DNA of 64,000 bases from Silurus meridionalis (taxonomy: Eukaryota; Chordata; Actinopteri; Siluriformes; Siluridae). Below are positions 47,783 through 62,257 of the stretch, one piece after another. Position 1 is the stretch's first letter, and each line of letters begins with the position of its first letter. The notes beneath the pieces are model-generated. The model ran no database searches. It saw only the letters and a list, made by a program, of their open reading frames with translations, and was not told where the DNA came from. The translations under genes were made by a program, and so were the position numbers. Where the stretch lies: NCBI RefSeq assembly GCF_014805685.1, contig NC_060885.1, positions 21,527,632-21,591,631 of the forward strand. Reading direction: 5' to 3'.

Positions 47783-50420
47783 CTGCAGAATAGGCAAGAG
47801 TGCAGAGAGAGAGGTGCAGAGAACAATAGAGATAAAGATTAGGCAGATTCACTTATGCACAGATCACACAAACATGCCCAAAACCTAAAAAGCATACACT
47901 CACCACACACAGGTTATTTTTCACTCTACATTCTAGCCCCCTTCCTCTTTGCAAAAGACATTTCTCACTCTTGACAGATATTGTGATGTGTTGCTTTGAG
48001 CCTGCACACATACACCCTCACACATGCACAAATGTCCCTTTCAAGCAGACTTCTCCAAACATGCTATTTCCATGGAAACCCAATCTCCCCTGGCACAAGT
48101 ACTGCTTTCCAGGTCAGAATCAATAGGATAGGGATTCTAAAGGTCTAATCTACAAGTTTTCAAGACTTATATAACATAACTCTACCTGTCTTCTCAGACA
48201 CTCAAACACAAGGCAAAAAACTAGGTTTACTTATGATAACCACCTCACCTTAAAATAAAAAAAGAAAAAGGCCTACATGGCCTACAGTAGTTATTCATTA
48301 ATGTCATTAAAACTATGACTTTTCCCTCATCAAACGCCTCACAGCAGGATCAGCAGCTCCCTGAAGAGGTGCAATCTCATTTCAAATCTTCACATGCTTA
48401 CAGGATCTTCACATACCCTCAACAGTTCAGCAGGGTGCTATTCACAACTTCTTTCTACTCTATTCCTATTCGCAGGGTCATTTTACAGATCAGAGTGCTT
48501 TATTATTACTCGCCCATTTTTAGACATTAATAGAACTTGTATATTTCGGTAGGTTTCAATGTGTTTTAAATTATTCCGATTAAAATGTACCGTTCATACT
48601 GACTAATATTTGGGGAGAACTATTTTGATTTTTTGACAATACATTTCAAAAAGTGCCAAGTGCTGCAATGGCATGGGTGACATGCTTAGTGTCTTTATTG
48701 CTTCTAAAAAGCCATAAACATAAATGGCAGACATCAATAATCATAACAGTGCTTAAAGAATGGGGCACTTATCTCTGAGTGCAATTCTGCCCTATTATAT
48801 AAGCCTTGAAAAATCTATGAGGATGATTTACACTACAGGCCACAAACCAGGCTGGAAATATAATGGTTCGTGCTATGACTTTCGCAGTATTGGAATAATT
48901 TATTATCCTCCAATCTCTTCGAAAAAGGTTGAATGTTTAAAGCTTTTTATTACTTCCTCAGTTAATGCTAATTCTTCACATGTTAATGTTAATATACAGT
49001 TCTTACGTCTAAACTGACTGTTGTTATATGTAACATATGAAAAAGTGCATAAGAATCATTGGGAATTCGTCATATTCCCACAAAAAGCACTGAATATAAA
49101 GACTGTCACCTTTTAATTCTAAACAGTGGAGAATGTTCTTTGGTGCACTTAAGCTATTGGCCAGTTCTCTTAGGATTGCTTTGCTCGATAACTCGGAGCG
49201 ATTAGCGAGCTCTGTAGTAGGCTTTCCTTTCAAATCAATATGAGCGGCTGCTGTGGTGCTTGTCGTTGTATCAGCTTCTGAGAGGCAGCGAGATGGTGAA
49301 CAGGTTTCTGTGTAAGAAAGCCAATGCCAGGTCCCCAAAGAGTTGTGTTAATAGCTGTCTGTTTATCAAAATGTACTTCTTATTTACAGCTTTGTCATTT
49401 TCATTTTTTAGTTTTTTTCCATGGAGTCTTTTTAATTGGGATTGTTTTAAATAATAATTTTGTTTTATGTTTACTGGATATGTAATCATACCTTACTTTC
49501 TTTAAAACTCTTAGGTCTTTAAAAGGCATGTTTATAGATCGAGCTGATCAATGCAGAGCCAATTTCGCATGATTATTTTAATGAAGATTGAGAGCAGGTC
49601 TGCAAGGGGGGTTCACACTAAAGGCTGCGGTTCATTAAAGAGTAAGCGAGAGGACAGCTCTAGCACTGAAGGAGTTTATTAAGTTTTAATGAGTTAATAA
49701 TTCAATTCATTCCCGTGAAAGCATGAGGCCGACGTGACGACTGTAGCCTTGATTGGGGAGTGCATGCGCTGTGCTGACGTAATTCATTCCTAAATTTGAA
49801 CTGAATCACTGAGAAATTTTAGACGTTGACTTGATCGATTAATCATCACACACAGCACGAGATCAGATCTATTATATCAGAGATACCTAGTCAGGCAGGT
49901 GGAGACAACGTGTTCCCTCTTTCGCTTTCTGTCACTCTCTTCTTTTCTTCTAACATGCACCCAAAGAAAGAGAGAGAGCGAGAGAGCGAGAGAGAGAGAG
50001 AGACACAGAGAGGGAGATCCAGCTTCATATGTGTGCTCACACTTCAAGATCACTATACAAAAACATCAAACATTAGCAAAGCCATCAATCTAAAGGCTTC
50101 CCTCTGTGCTGCTGCTGTTCTTACTGTTTGTGGAGTGTGTGTGTGTTGTATAGCATCTTTTTTACCATCATTTGTGATATTTCCAAGAAAAATGGCGGGT
50201 TCTTTTGCCTTGTTGCAGTACTTAAAAAAAAAAACTAGACATCTCTATCACCTCTCCCTGCCATGGAGTCTTGCTACCTAAGAACTCGATTTTGGAGCCT
50301 GCGGTTTCTCTTACTTTGTCTAATTTTAGTTTATCTAATTTTAGTCTCATCCATTTTTCATTGAGTGAAACCAGTGACTGTGAGCCAAACACCCATCTCC
50401 CACAGGGTGTTCATGTGTCT
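47783..50420. other. lingo2 upstream intron/flank, proximal
   Basis: No coding exon seen. Includes a short GA-rich tract (49964-50020) and ordinary unique sequence. Most likely the last 5'UTR intron of lingo2, given the acceptor at 47783-47785. Confidence 0.5.
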
Positions 50421-50421
50421 C

Positions 50422-52972
<2,551 letters not shown>

Positions 52973-54041
52973 TACACTGATCAGTCATGATATTAAAACC
53001 AAAATGAATAAAGTTGATTATGTTTTTACAATAGCGCCTGTCAAAGGATGGGATGTTCTTTATTAGGCAGCAATTGTGCAGTCAATACTCAAAGTTGATA
53101 TGTTTTAAGCAGGAAAAAGAGAAAGGCTAAGGACCTGCATGACTTTAACACGGGCCAAATGTATGATGGCCAGATAACTGGGTCAAAGCACCTCTAAAAC
53201 AGCAGGTCTTCCTTACTGTTCCCGATATGCACTGGTTATTACCTACAAAAAGCAGTAAAAGGAAATGAAAACTGGTAAACTGGTGACAGGGTCACGGGCC
53301 TCCCGAGGTTTATTAATGCCGTGGGGAACGAAAGCTCGCCTGTCAGGTCTGATCCTTCGAATAGCTACTGTAACACAAATTAAAGCTGGAACACAGTACA
53401 TTTGCAGCTTGATGTTTATGAGTGTGTGTAAGTGCAGAATGCCCATGCTGACCTTTGTCAAAAGTGCCTACAATGGGCACGTGAGCATCAGAACTTGACC
53501 AGGGAGCAGAAGAACAAGGTGGCCTGGTATGATGAATCACATTTTCTTTCTCATTATGTGGGTGGCTGGATGTGTGTGTATGTGTCTGTCACTTATTAGA
53601 CTTAGAAAAGATGGCACCAAAAAAACCCATGTGCCCTGGCATTCATGTGGATGTTCCTTTGACATGTACCACCTACCTAAACATTGTTGCAGACCAAGTA
53701 CACCCCTCTATGACAACAGTATTGCCTAATGACATTGGCTGCTTTTAGCTAGATAACACCTTTCTAACACTGCACAAATTGCCCAGGAATGGTTTGAGGA
53801 ACATGACAAGAGTTCAAGGCCTCCTGAAATATCAGATGTTAGCTCAAATCAGAATCTGTGGGATGCTGTACAAACAAGTCTGATCCATGGAGGCCCCACC
53901 TCTCACCTTACATGACTTAAATGATGTGTTGCAACAGTACGTCTTTGTGCCAGATACCACAGTGCATCTTTAGAGGTCTTTGAGGAGTCCATGCCTTAAT
54001 GGGTCAGGAAGGTTGTTTTTATGTTAGAGAAGATCAGTGTA
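52973..54041 (+). mobile_element. Tc1/mariner-superfamily element, degenerate
   Basis: Perfect terminal pair TACACTGATC (52973-52982) and its complement (54032-54041). The interior preserves broken transposase stretches: SAYNGHVSIRTLTREQK-like, VAWYDESHFLSHYVGGW and NQNLWDAVQTSL. It is the longest relative of the short MITEs at 6807 and 15696. Confidence 0.75.
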
Positions 54042-54512
54042 TTTGTGGCGTGAGCTAAAACTGATGAGTCTCTTTAATGAGTGAACAGTTTTATTGTCAG
54101 TTAAAATAAGCAAAATCTAAAGCAAACACTTAACATGCACCTTAGAGGAAAAACAAGCAATACAACAGCTGAAATATGCAACATTACAGAAAAATGAAAG
54201 TGTGGCAGAAGAACTGGATTCATAAAAGAAATAAAGCAATTAAGGTGCGGAAGAGAAGGAAGGAGACGGACTAAACGTTTCTTGACTATTTCTAAAATAA
54301 CACGGAGTGATGGATAAATTGAAAACAGAAAAAAAATATGAAGCCATACTGATTCATCACACCACCTGCCTATTTCAGATAATAGTTGTAACTTGTGTGC
54401 AGTCACGTATGTTTGGCCAATAGGTTTATATGTGTGTTCCTGTTCATTTCTGTACTTTCACAGAAGATACCTACAGTTAAAGCACACTTATATATAAAGG
54501 GAAAGAAAAGAT

Positions 54513-54588
<76 letters not shown>

Positions 54589-55495
54589 GCAGGGTTTGAT
54601 CGGTCGACGTCTGCTCTAGACATCAACTCTGCAATGCTAATTAACCCTGGAGGCAGAACTGAACAGAGAGAGACAGAAGCCTTCAGCACACACTCTCTCA
54701 CCACATCACAGGATGGCAGGGATGGCAGGATGGCAGACTTACCTGAAATGGCTTGTAATTAATGAATAAGAAAAGAACAACATAGTCATTAAAAGCATTA
54801 GAAATAAACACCACAGAATGTTATGCCTATTCTCATACTACAGTGGAATTAAGCAGGACTTGTGGTGAGGTGTGATTTTTTCTCTATCCCACACATTAAA
54901 GGCAACATTGTTGAAACAAGACCTATCTCTTGTTAAAGGCAGATTGGTTTGGCTTCCAGAAAAGTGTATTGCTTCTATGGCCTAAAGTTGTCTGAACAGA
55001 GCACACAAACTCCTGGACAAAACAGGGACAGGCACAAAATGGCAAAATGTGAAGCTTTTAATGGAGTTAATAACAAATCAATGGTCAGCAAAGATTTAAC
55101 CAATACTTTAGTCTAATGAAACTAAAACCTTTACCTGCTCTATCAATCCTGGCTCTATTTTATTAGGTTGTTATCAAGCCCTTGATGGGTTGCATCAGGC
55201 ATAGCAGATAACCAAAAATGTACTACCCTTGTAAGAAAAAAAAAGTGAAACATTGTAATTTTACATCAGATATTTTAATTATATTAATTAATTTTTATTC
55301 TGAAGAAAGTGAATTTCCTGTTGTAGCTTTTACCTACACAAATAAGGCAAAGTAACCAAACAATACAGCAAAAGTAAATGAGCAAGTGGTGGTACATGAG
55401 CTCTCAGGAGTGCATCCGTTTAATTCTCTGTAATTGTCTAACAAACTATTTGTTGCCAAGACCATTAAAAGCTTCATATACTGCCACTTTGAGTT
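54042..55495. other. lingo2 upstream DNA with a (CA)n tract and a candidate splice donor
   Basis: (CA)n with two CG interruptions at 54513-54583. A perfect CAG|GTAAGT donor on the minus strand at 54737-54742 could end a non-coding exon starting at 54743; there is no other support. The remaining sequence is unremarkable. Confidence 0.4.
54513..54583. repeat. (CA)n microsatellite with CG interruptions
   Basis: About 35 CA units with two CG interruptions near 54537-54543. Confidence 0.95.
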
Positions 55496-55499
55496 TGGC

Positions 55500-56385
55500 T
55501 TATACACAGTATCTCACAAAACTAAGTGCACCTCTCATTTCAGCAGCCATTTAAGTATATCTTCTCAAGAGACAATACTATAGAAATTAAACTTCTCAAA
55601 GTCCTCGTGCTGTGCATCAGGAGCAGAAGCTGGCTTCAAAAAACAGACACATGAGTGCTGCCAGCGTTGCTTAAGAGGTTGCAGAAGCAGAAGATCCGCT
55701 TGTCAGTGCTCAGACCATATGCTGCACACTGCAATAAGTCAGTTTGCATGGCCGTCATCACAGAAGGATGTCTTTTCTGAAGCTGGCTCACAAGAAAGCC
55801 TGCAAACAGTTTGCTGAAGACGACCTGTCCAAGAGCATGAATTACTGGAACCATGTCCTGTGGACTGATAAACTGGTGTCCAGCATGTGTGGTGACGCTC
55901 TGGTGAGGAGTACCAAGAACATTGTGTCTTGCTTACAGTCAAGCATGGTGGTGGTAGCATCATGGTCTGGGGCTGCATGAGTGCTGCTGGTACTGGGGAG
56001 CTGCGGTTCATTGAGGTAATGAATATATTCCAACATGTACTGTGACATTCTAAAGCAGAACATGATGCCCTCCCTTCAGAAACTAGGACAAACGGCAATT
56101 TATTCAACATAATAACGAACACAAACACACCGCCAAGATGACAAGTGGCTTGCTGAGAAAGCTGAAGCTGAAGTATGTCACCAGACCTGAACCCTATTGA
56201 GCACCTAAGGGGCATCTTCAAGTGGAAGGTGAAGAAGCGCCATGTGTCCAACATCCTGTAGCTCTGTGATGTCATTATGGAGGAGTTGAAGAGGATCCCA
56301 GCAACAACCTGTGCATACTGAGCCCTTCTGAAAAAAATATTAGGTTCAAATTTTGCCACATTGACTTACAAATATATCATTAAAA
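55500..56385 (+). mobile_element. Tc1-like transposon, degenerate
   Basis: Starts with CACAGTATCTCACAAAACTA. The frame 55744-55980 reads a Tc1 catalytic core: LSKSMNYWNHVLWTDKL, then SSMVVVASWSGAA, the counterpart of the GGGSVMVWGCM signature. SPDLNPIEHLRGIFKWKVKK-like sequence follows at about 56180-56235 in another frame. The right end is not clear. Confidence 0.8.
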
Positions 56386-58332
56386 AGATGGCAGGAAAAA
56401 AATCATTTGTTTAAAAATGAAGTGCTTAAAAGATCCCTTCTTATATTACCAGCCTCAGTGAGAAACCAAAGCTAATGCAATGACAACTTAATGACAAAGT
56501 TTTTTTTTTCCAGAAAGCACAAGTTCCTGTGTCTCCTTTCAGTTCTGCTATTTTTTTTTTTAAATAAGTGCAACCCACCTTAGTCATCAGGTTGTCAACA
56601 GCTAAAATTACATCAGTGGCACATCAGGAAAAGGTCACCTTGAATTAAAAAAACAAGACTTTCTAGGCTCAAGAAAAAGAATGTGGTATGTTCACTAGTT
56701 CACTAGTATCTCACCACTTCAGAAATACTACTTCTACTTTAATATTATATTGACTAAATCCTAAGACCTCTGTCCAAACAAAGGAATAAAGCTATTAAAT
56801 GTTCAGTGACTTTTGGGTACACAATTAAAGAGCTAAATCTGCACCTGCCACAAAGCCGTTTCATAGCAGCTCGAGTGAACAGATCCTGGATGGTCTGCCA
56901 AACAAACAAACACACAAAGGGGGAAACACACACACAGGCCTGACACACAGACCCACACATTTCCATACACATACATATTCAGTTTGAGGTCTGATGTATG
57001 CTAATGGATGCACACAATGCAGATTGCGAGCAGGCCAGTGATCAGGCCTCGGCTCTTCAGAGAGTGGTTTGTTCCCAAACAAGCTAACAAGCTGGCAGGA
57101 ATAGCAAATACCTAAACTCATATGCCCAGGCACTAATGTCCAAAGAAAACAGCGGTCACAGTAACAAATACACTAATGATTACATTGAACTCCTTTAGTG
57201 CTTGGAGTTTGCTTCGTGTGCAGCGCATGCAGAAATAAGCCTCCTAAACTCATTGAAGCTTAGAGCCCCATTTAGAGACAGATCACTACTTCAATTTATT
57301 CATGGCCACAGGGATGCAGGATTAGACAGGTATAAGTGGAAAAATAAGGGGCAAAAGGGAAATATCCAAAAGCAATAAAGACTTTGAAAACTCTCTATTG
57401 CAATATGAATCATTCAACTATACATGTCATTAAATGTTATTAAAAGGAAGTTCAGTGATTACATGCGATTTCTCAGGCTCAGAGCCTAAATTCTTGACCA
57501 TTGTCCCTTTCCATGGTTCGAAAAAATTAATTTGAAACTTTTGGAATCACCCACATTATTCCAATCGTTAAAGTTAAATACATTTCTTCTTTTTTTACTT
57601 AGTGAGAAGTTATGCAAGTAGTTCACCTTTTTTCACCAGCTGTGATACCATATGACACCGTGATGCTCATCCACACGCACACACTGTGCTAGGCAACAGC
57701 CCTCTTCCAGACCTAACCCTTTCCTCTACAGAGCCTAATCTGGCTACTTAAAGGTCAAACATAAATATTTGAAGATTTCCGAATTCACAGAAATCATCGA
57801 AAACCCAACCCGCAGAGTCTACTGATTATATTTGACGGCTAACTGTGGACAACCCCCCCAATGCTTGCAGCAGAAATATTAAACTCACATCTAAGGAGGA
57901 ACTGACAGGTTCAATTCCATTCCGTAGCACTTCATGTTGGAAAAAATAACCTCAACGTGTAGTTACATTTTTCATATCAAACCACGGTCCGGTTCAACTG
58001 TCGAACTTATTAGCCTGTCTGTTAGAGCACAGCCTGGCTCTTAACAAACCCTCTAGGGTCATTAGTCGGTATTTGTGACCACCATTTCATTGATATGCAG
58101 ACGGGCATGCAATCAGCTAATGAATACCAAGTTTCTTTGTTTCTGTATAAGTACTTTAAACCTATACGATTATAGGTACAAAGAGAAGGCAAAGAAAGCA
58201 GAAAGCTGTATAGGATCTGTTTGAGACCGATTATGAACATAAGTGCAAACTGTTTTTTATTACTATACTAATACCACATAATGGTAATAATGTGAATTTT
58301 AAAAAATACCCCTTCTGTGTTTAACTTTACAT
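56386..58332. other. lingo2 upstream DNA, no gene recognised
   Basis: No repeats of note and no coding exon on either strand. The 56990-57130 stretch has even composition and low repetitiveness and could be conserved non-coding DNA. Confidence 0.4.
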
Positions 58333-58340
58333 TTACCAAA

Positions 58341-58505
58341 GCAGAAAAAATGGGCAAGCGCAAGGATCGAGTTCGATAAGAGCCAGATTGTGATGGCTAG
58401 ACAACTGGGTGAGTCTGCAGTGGTCAGTAGATATCAAAAGTGGTCGAAGGATGGAAACGGGGTGAACCGGTGACAGGGTCATGGGACAGTTTTTAGGGAG
58501 TAAAA
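58341..58505 (+). mobile_element. Fragment of a Tc1-like element (family of 52973-54041 and 6807)
   Basis: AATGGGCAAGCGCAAGGATC, GATGGCTAGACAACTGGGTG and GTGAACCGGTGACAGGGTCA match internal blocks of the related elements. No termini. Confidence 0.6.
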
Positions 58506-60180
58506 CTGACTTGTTTTTTAGTGTTGTCCAGTGTTGTGGGGTTAGCATTTAAAAAAAAAATTATAATAAAACATAGAATAAAACCCCTACTGGTCCTTCT
58601 GCATTACATCATATCTCTGAGAAATTATCCGATGATGATATATTATATCACTAAATATATAATCATCTTTAAATATAAAAAGTTATTTTCCCCTTTTCAC
58701 TGGTTATGACATTAGTTATGAGCTTAGGCAATGCTGTTGCACCTTAAATAATGCTTATTCGGTCATAACCTCTACAATCACATTAGTAATGGCCAATAAG
58801 GATCTCACTTCAAGCCAAATTTGATCAATAGTCATACACACACAAAACCTACATTAAGAAACAGTGTGTAAGCATTCTTAGTTTGAAATCCTACAACTGT
58901 GTGTAGGTAGCTTTCCAGAAACGCCTTGCTAGCTTTCAAGAAATGACCTGTTTCTTCCCAGGCTGTCTCACCATCACAGGCTGTCTCACACTTTCACACT
59001 TCTCTAAGCACACTTGGAGATCCCCTACTCCCTGAATTATGTTCCCACAACAGGCCAATTAGATTTCACAGCACACCCTAATGATTTTTGCAACAGATAA
59101 AAAGGAAAATGGAGATTTCAGAAGTCATCCTGATCTATTTGGCCTCTTATGTTAGGACAACATGTAAATTTATGCTTGCATATTATCTATAATGACACCT
59201 AATACGTGCTAAACCGCAATACTTGTCGCAGATCTGTTAAAGAGATTCAACAGTATCATTAACAGCACTGAATCATACACATTGTAATCCCCTGGGTTAA
59301 ACGAAGTCCTATAGATTGAATGCAGTTTATCAGTTAATACCCCTTTAATCCTGCTTCAGTGAATGTAACATTCGTTTATAAACACACATCTTGTGTTTCA
59401 TTTCCCTCTTACACCATTACATCCAGTGTGTATGACAAAGTAATAACTTAATTCCTGCTCATCTAAATACTAAATTAATGAGTGAATAAAAATGTCATTA
59501 ATAAAATAATTGTAACGATCATGTGCATGTTATAATGTTTAATAAGAACATGCATAATGTAGCATATCACAGTATATGACAGGAAACTAGGCACACTATT
59601 ACAACTTTGATGTCTAAAAAGAGAAATTCCTTCCCATCTTCATTGTCTGTGGCCTTTTCCATTCTCTCATTCTCCCTCTCTGAATCTGATCATGCTCTTC
59701 AACCTCTGAATGTGTGTGTGTGTGTGTGTGTGTCTGTGTGTGTGAGGGGGGTGTTTGGGTGGGTAACCAAGCTCATAAATCACCTTAAGAAGGTTTTGAA
59801 CAAATAAGCATGATCCTCCTACACATCTTCATTATGGGGAAAATTGAACACGGTGAATAATATGCTTCCTCCCGTTTTTCATTTCTAACCTATAACGTCG
59901 TTCACTTTCGCACTCCATCGTTTGACCAGATCTCTGGGTCTGAGAGGCTGCTAGAGGCACAACTTTATTCACTTTGCTTTCTCCCTTTCCTCTGGAATAT
60001 CAGAGTTTTCGTGCGTTACAGGCAAGCGGCATCTATCACTGTCCCACCGTTATCAGCAGAGGAGATAGCTTCTAGTGCCTCTATCGCTTAGAGACAGATC
60101 TGGCAAGTGCAAGCATATTAACACTGGCACCTAACCGTCGCTGACGGGAGGTGAATTAACTATCAGGTCAGTCCGTGACA
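58506..60180. other. lingo2 upstream DNA, no gene recognised
   Basis: Unique-looking sequence with one (GT)n run (59711-59733) and no exon-like frames. Confidence 0.45.
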
Positions 60181-60270
60181 CACTTACCTGTGCGCACGAG
60201 CAGACCCAGAGATTTTATAATTTTCTAATGAACTGTCCCTTGTCACAATCTCACAGGCTCTGTTATATAC

Positions 60271-60312
<42 letters not shown>
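60271..60312. repeat. (CA)n microsatellite
   Basis: About 20 CA units. Confidence 0.95.
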
Positions 60313-60315
<3 letters not shown>

Positions 60316-60639
60316 TCCTGCTCTTGTTCCCCAAGCACAGTAGGAATGGGCTGTGGGTTCACACTGTGGGAATCTGCTGCATCTCTTTCTGAAGCCACAG
60401 ACATTGAACATCACCACATTCTCCTTTATGACTCACACACACGCTCACCTCTGATCTTTTCTTGTATCCCCCACATACGTGCACTATGGAACACATGTCT
60501 CGATCACACACACAAACGTACGCATACACACACTTTCGGTGTTCTTGACTCGCCATGAAATCACTTCCCAACACAAAAAATCCTCACAAACGACACTGAT
60601 GCTTTCTTGTGAATTAGTACATCAGCTATGTGAGACAGT

Positions 60640-61036
60640 AAGTGCGTGTGTGTGTGTGTGTGTGTGTGTACGCGCTCGTTTTGGTTACCTGTGGCTGTGG
60701 CTCTTGCCATAAGGATCAGCCTCCCTGTGATCAGCGTCTTGGTGATGAGCCTGGAGGAAGAAAGACAACAGCGCTTGGCCAGTCCTCCGTCTCCACGACA
60801 ACGCCCGGAAGATGCCACACCTCCGGTGCACGCTGCTCAAGAACAATAAGACTTTATCCCCTCCCTCTCTCTCTTCCTCTTTCTCTATCTCTCTCCCTCT
60901 TTCTCTCTCTGTCTTGTTCTTCTTACGAAGCGCGCGCTTATTTGGAGAACATGACGCGCTCTCCTATTGTGTGTATGTGAATGACGTCTCGCTGAACACA
61001 GAGGACAGCGAGCGAAGAAGAACTGGGATTTTGCAG
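60640..61036. promoter_or_regulatory. Candidate divergent promoter / first-exon region
   Basis: A CpG-richer island in AT-rich surroundings (CGAAGCGCGCGC at about 60927-60938, CGACAACGCCCGG, GACGCGCTC). On the minus strand CCACAG|GTAACC gives a donor with exon edge 60689, facing lingo2. On the plus strand TTTGCAG|GTAAGT gives a donor after 61036. Two opposite consensus donors flanking about 350 bp of CpG-rich DNA suggest back-to-back first exons. No ORF is involved. Confidence 0.3.
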
Positions 61037-61109
61037 GTAAGTGTGCGTGGGGTGGTAGACTGAGTTCCAAAGGGAAACCAAGCACTTTTCATGTGCATGA
61101 CGCACACTA

Positions 61110-61167
61110 GAGTGAGAGAGTGAGTGAGGGGGAGAGAGCGTGAGAGAGAACGAGAGAGAGAGAGAGA

Positions 61168-61209
<42 letters not shown>
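61110..61209. repeat. (GA)n-rich microsatellite
   Basis: Imperfect GAGA tract over about 100 bp. Confidence 0.9.
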
Positions 61210-61216
<7 letters not shown>

Positions 61217-62185
61217 ATGGGGTCGTCATGGTGATATTCAGCCATGAAAGAAAAGTAGGGTGAATTACTGAGGGGAGAGGCAAAAAAGGAAGCATCTACT
61301 AATTCACTCTCACACACATATACATACATATTGTGGGGAATAATAAAAGAATCACACTCAACATAACACATGTAAGTTCAAAATACTAACATAACCATTA
61401 GCCGCAAAAAAGACACACACGTACGAACACAAACATGCTCTCAAATTCACATGCAGAAGTTCTTGTATTTTTTCCTCATTTATTACAGATATTTGCTGGT
61501 CCTGGAGGGAAGCCACTTACAACCTTAGTGTGGGTCTCAGTCCTCCGACTTAATGCTTCTGCCTTAAGACTAAAATAGCTGCAGCCAAATGCCCTAAAGC
61601 TGCCTCCTTCTCTCAAATTACAAGGACTACAGCACCATCTCCAGCAGTGACACGACATGGGCACCAAATGCTTCCAAACCGGAGCACCGAGACAACGAGG
61701 AATGAAACTATGACAAAGGTTGCATTTCATTTCAGCCTGTCTAAGATGAACCATCACTAACAATATACATCCTGTGACTTACACGGGCCTGTGGCCTAAA
61801 TGACATAACTCAATCTTGTGTGGTGTCCTAGGGGAAATAAACTCCAATCCCATGCCCTGTACCTGTATTAAGCGCTTTCCTTACGGAGAACTTTACTAAA
61901 TGGAGTGATGAATAGGCGGACGGCTAGAAAAGACAGTACACATGAGTGTAGAAGCAGATATAGGGCAGTAGTAAATGTAGGCAGGTCTGTAATGTATTAT
62001 AGTCTAGCAGTGATGATTGCATCATCGCAAAACATGCAGTCAAAAAAGGAGCATCAGGGAAAAAGTGAAATGGCGAAAAAAAAAAAAAACCTTCACCATC
62101 TACTTTAATAGAAACATCTGTGCAAGACTCTTTTAGAAACAAAAGCAATGTGAAATCCCTTTACTTTAAAGCGCTGATCTAAATA
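61210..62185. other. lingo2 upstream DNA, no gene recognised
   Basis: No exon, RNA gene or clear transposon seen. Confidence 0.45.
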
Positions 62186-62257
62186 CAAAACAATACAATA
62201 CAATACAATACAATACAATACAATACAATACAATACAATACAATACAATACAATACT
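62186..62257. repeat. (CAATA)n pentanucleotide repeat
   Basis: About 14 perfect CAATA units; antisense gives a spurious repeated peptide. Confidence 0.95.

Noticed and set aside
47777..47797. Upstream extension of lingo2 (MPILQVV before MLLSLF)
   Set aside because: It starts with TTG and lies across the splice acceptor; the ATG at 47774-47776 gives the family length.
46397..47888. Several plus-strand frames opposite lingo2
   Set aside because: The GC-balanced lingo2 exon leaves antisense frames open; the minus strand is a complete LINGO protein.
60964..61371. Ser/Leu-rich minus-strand frames across the (GA)n tract
   Set aside because: They are translations of a dinucleotide repeat.
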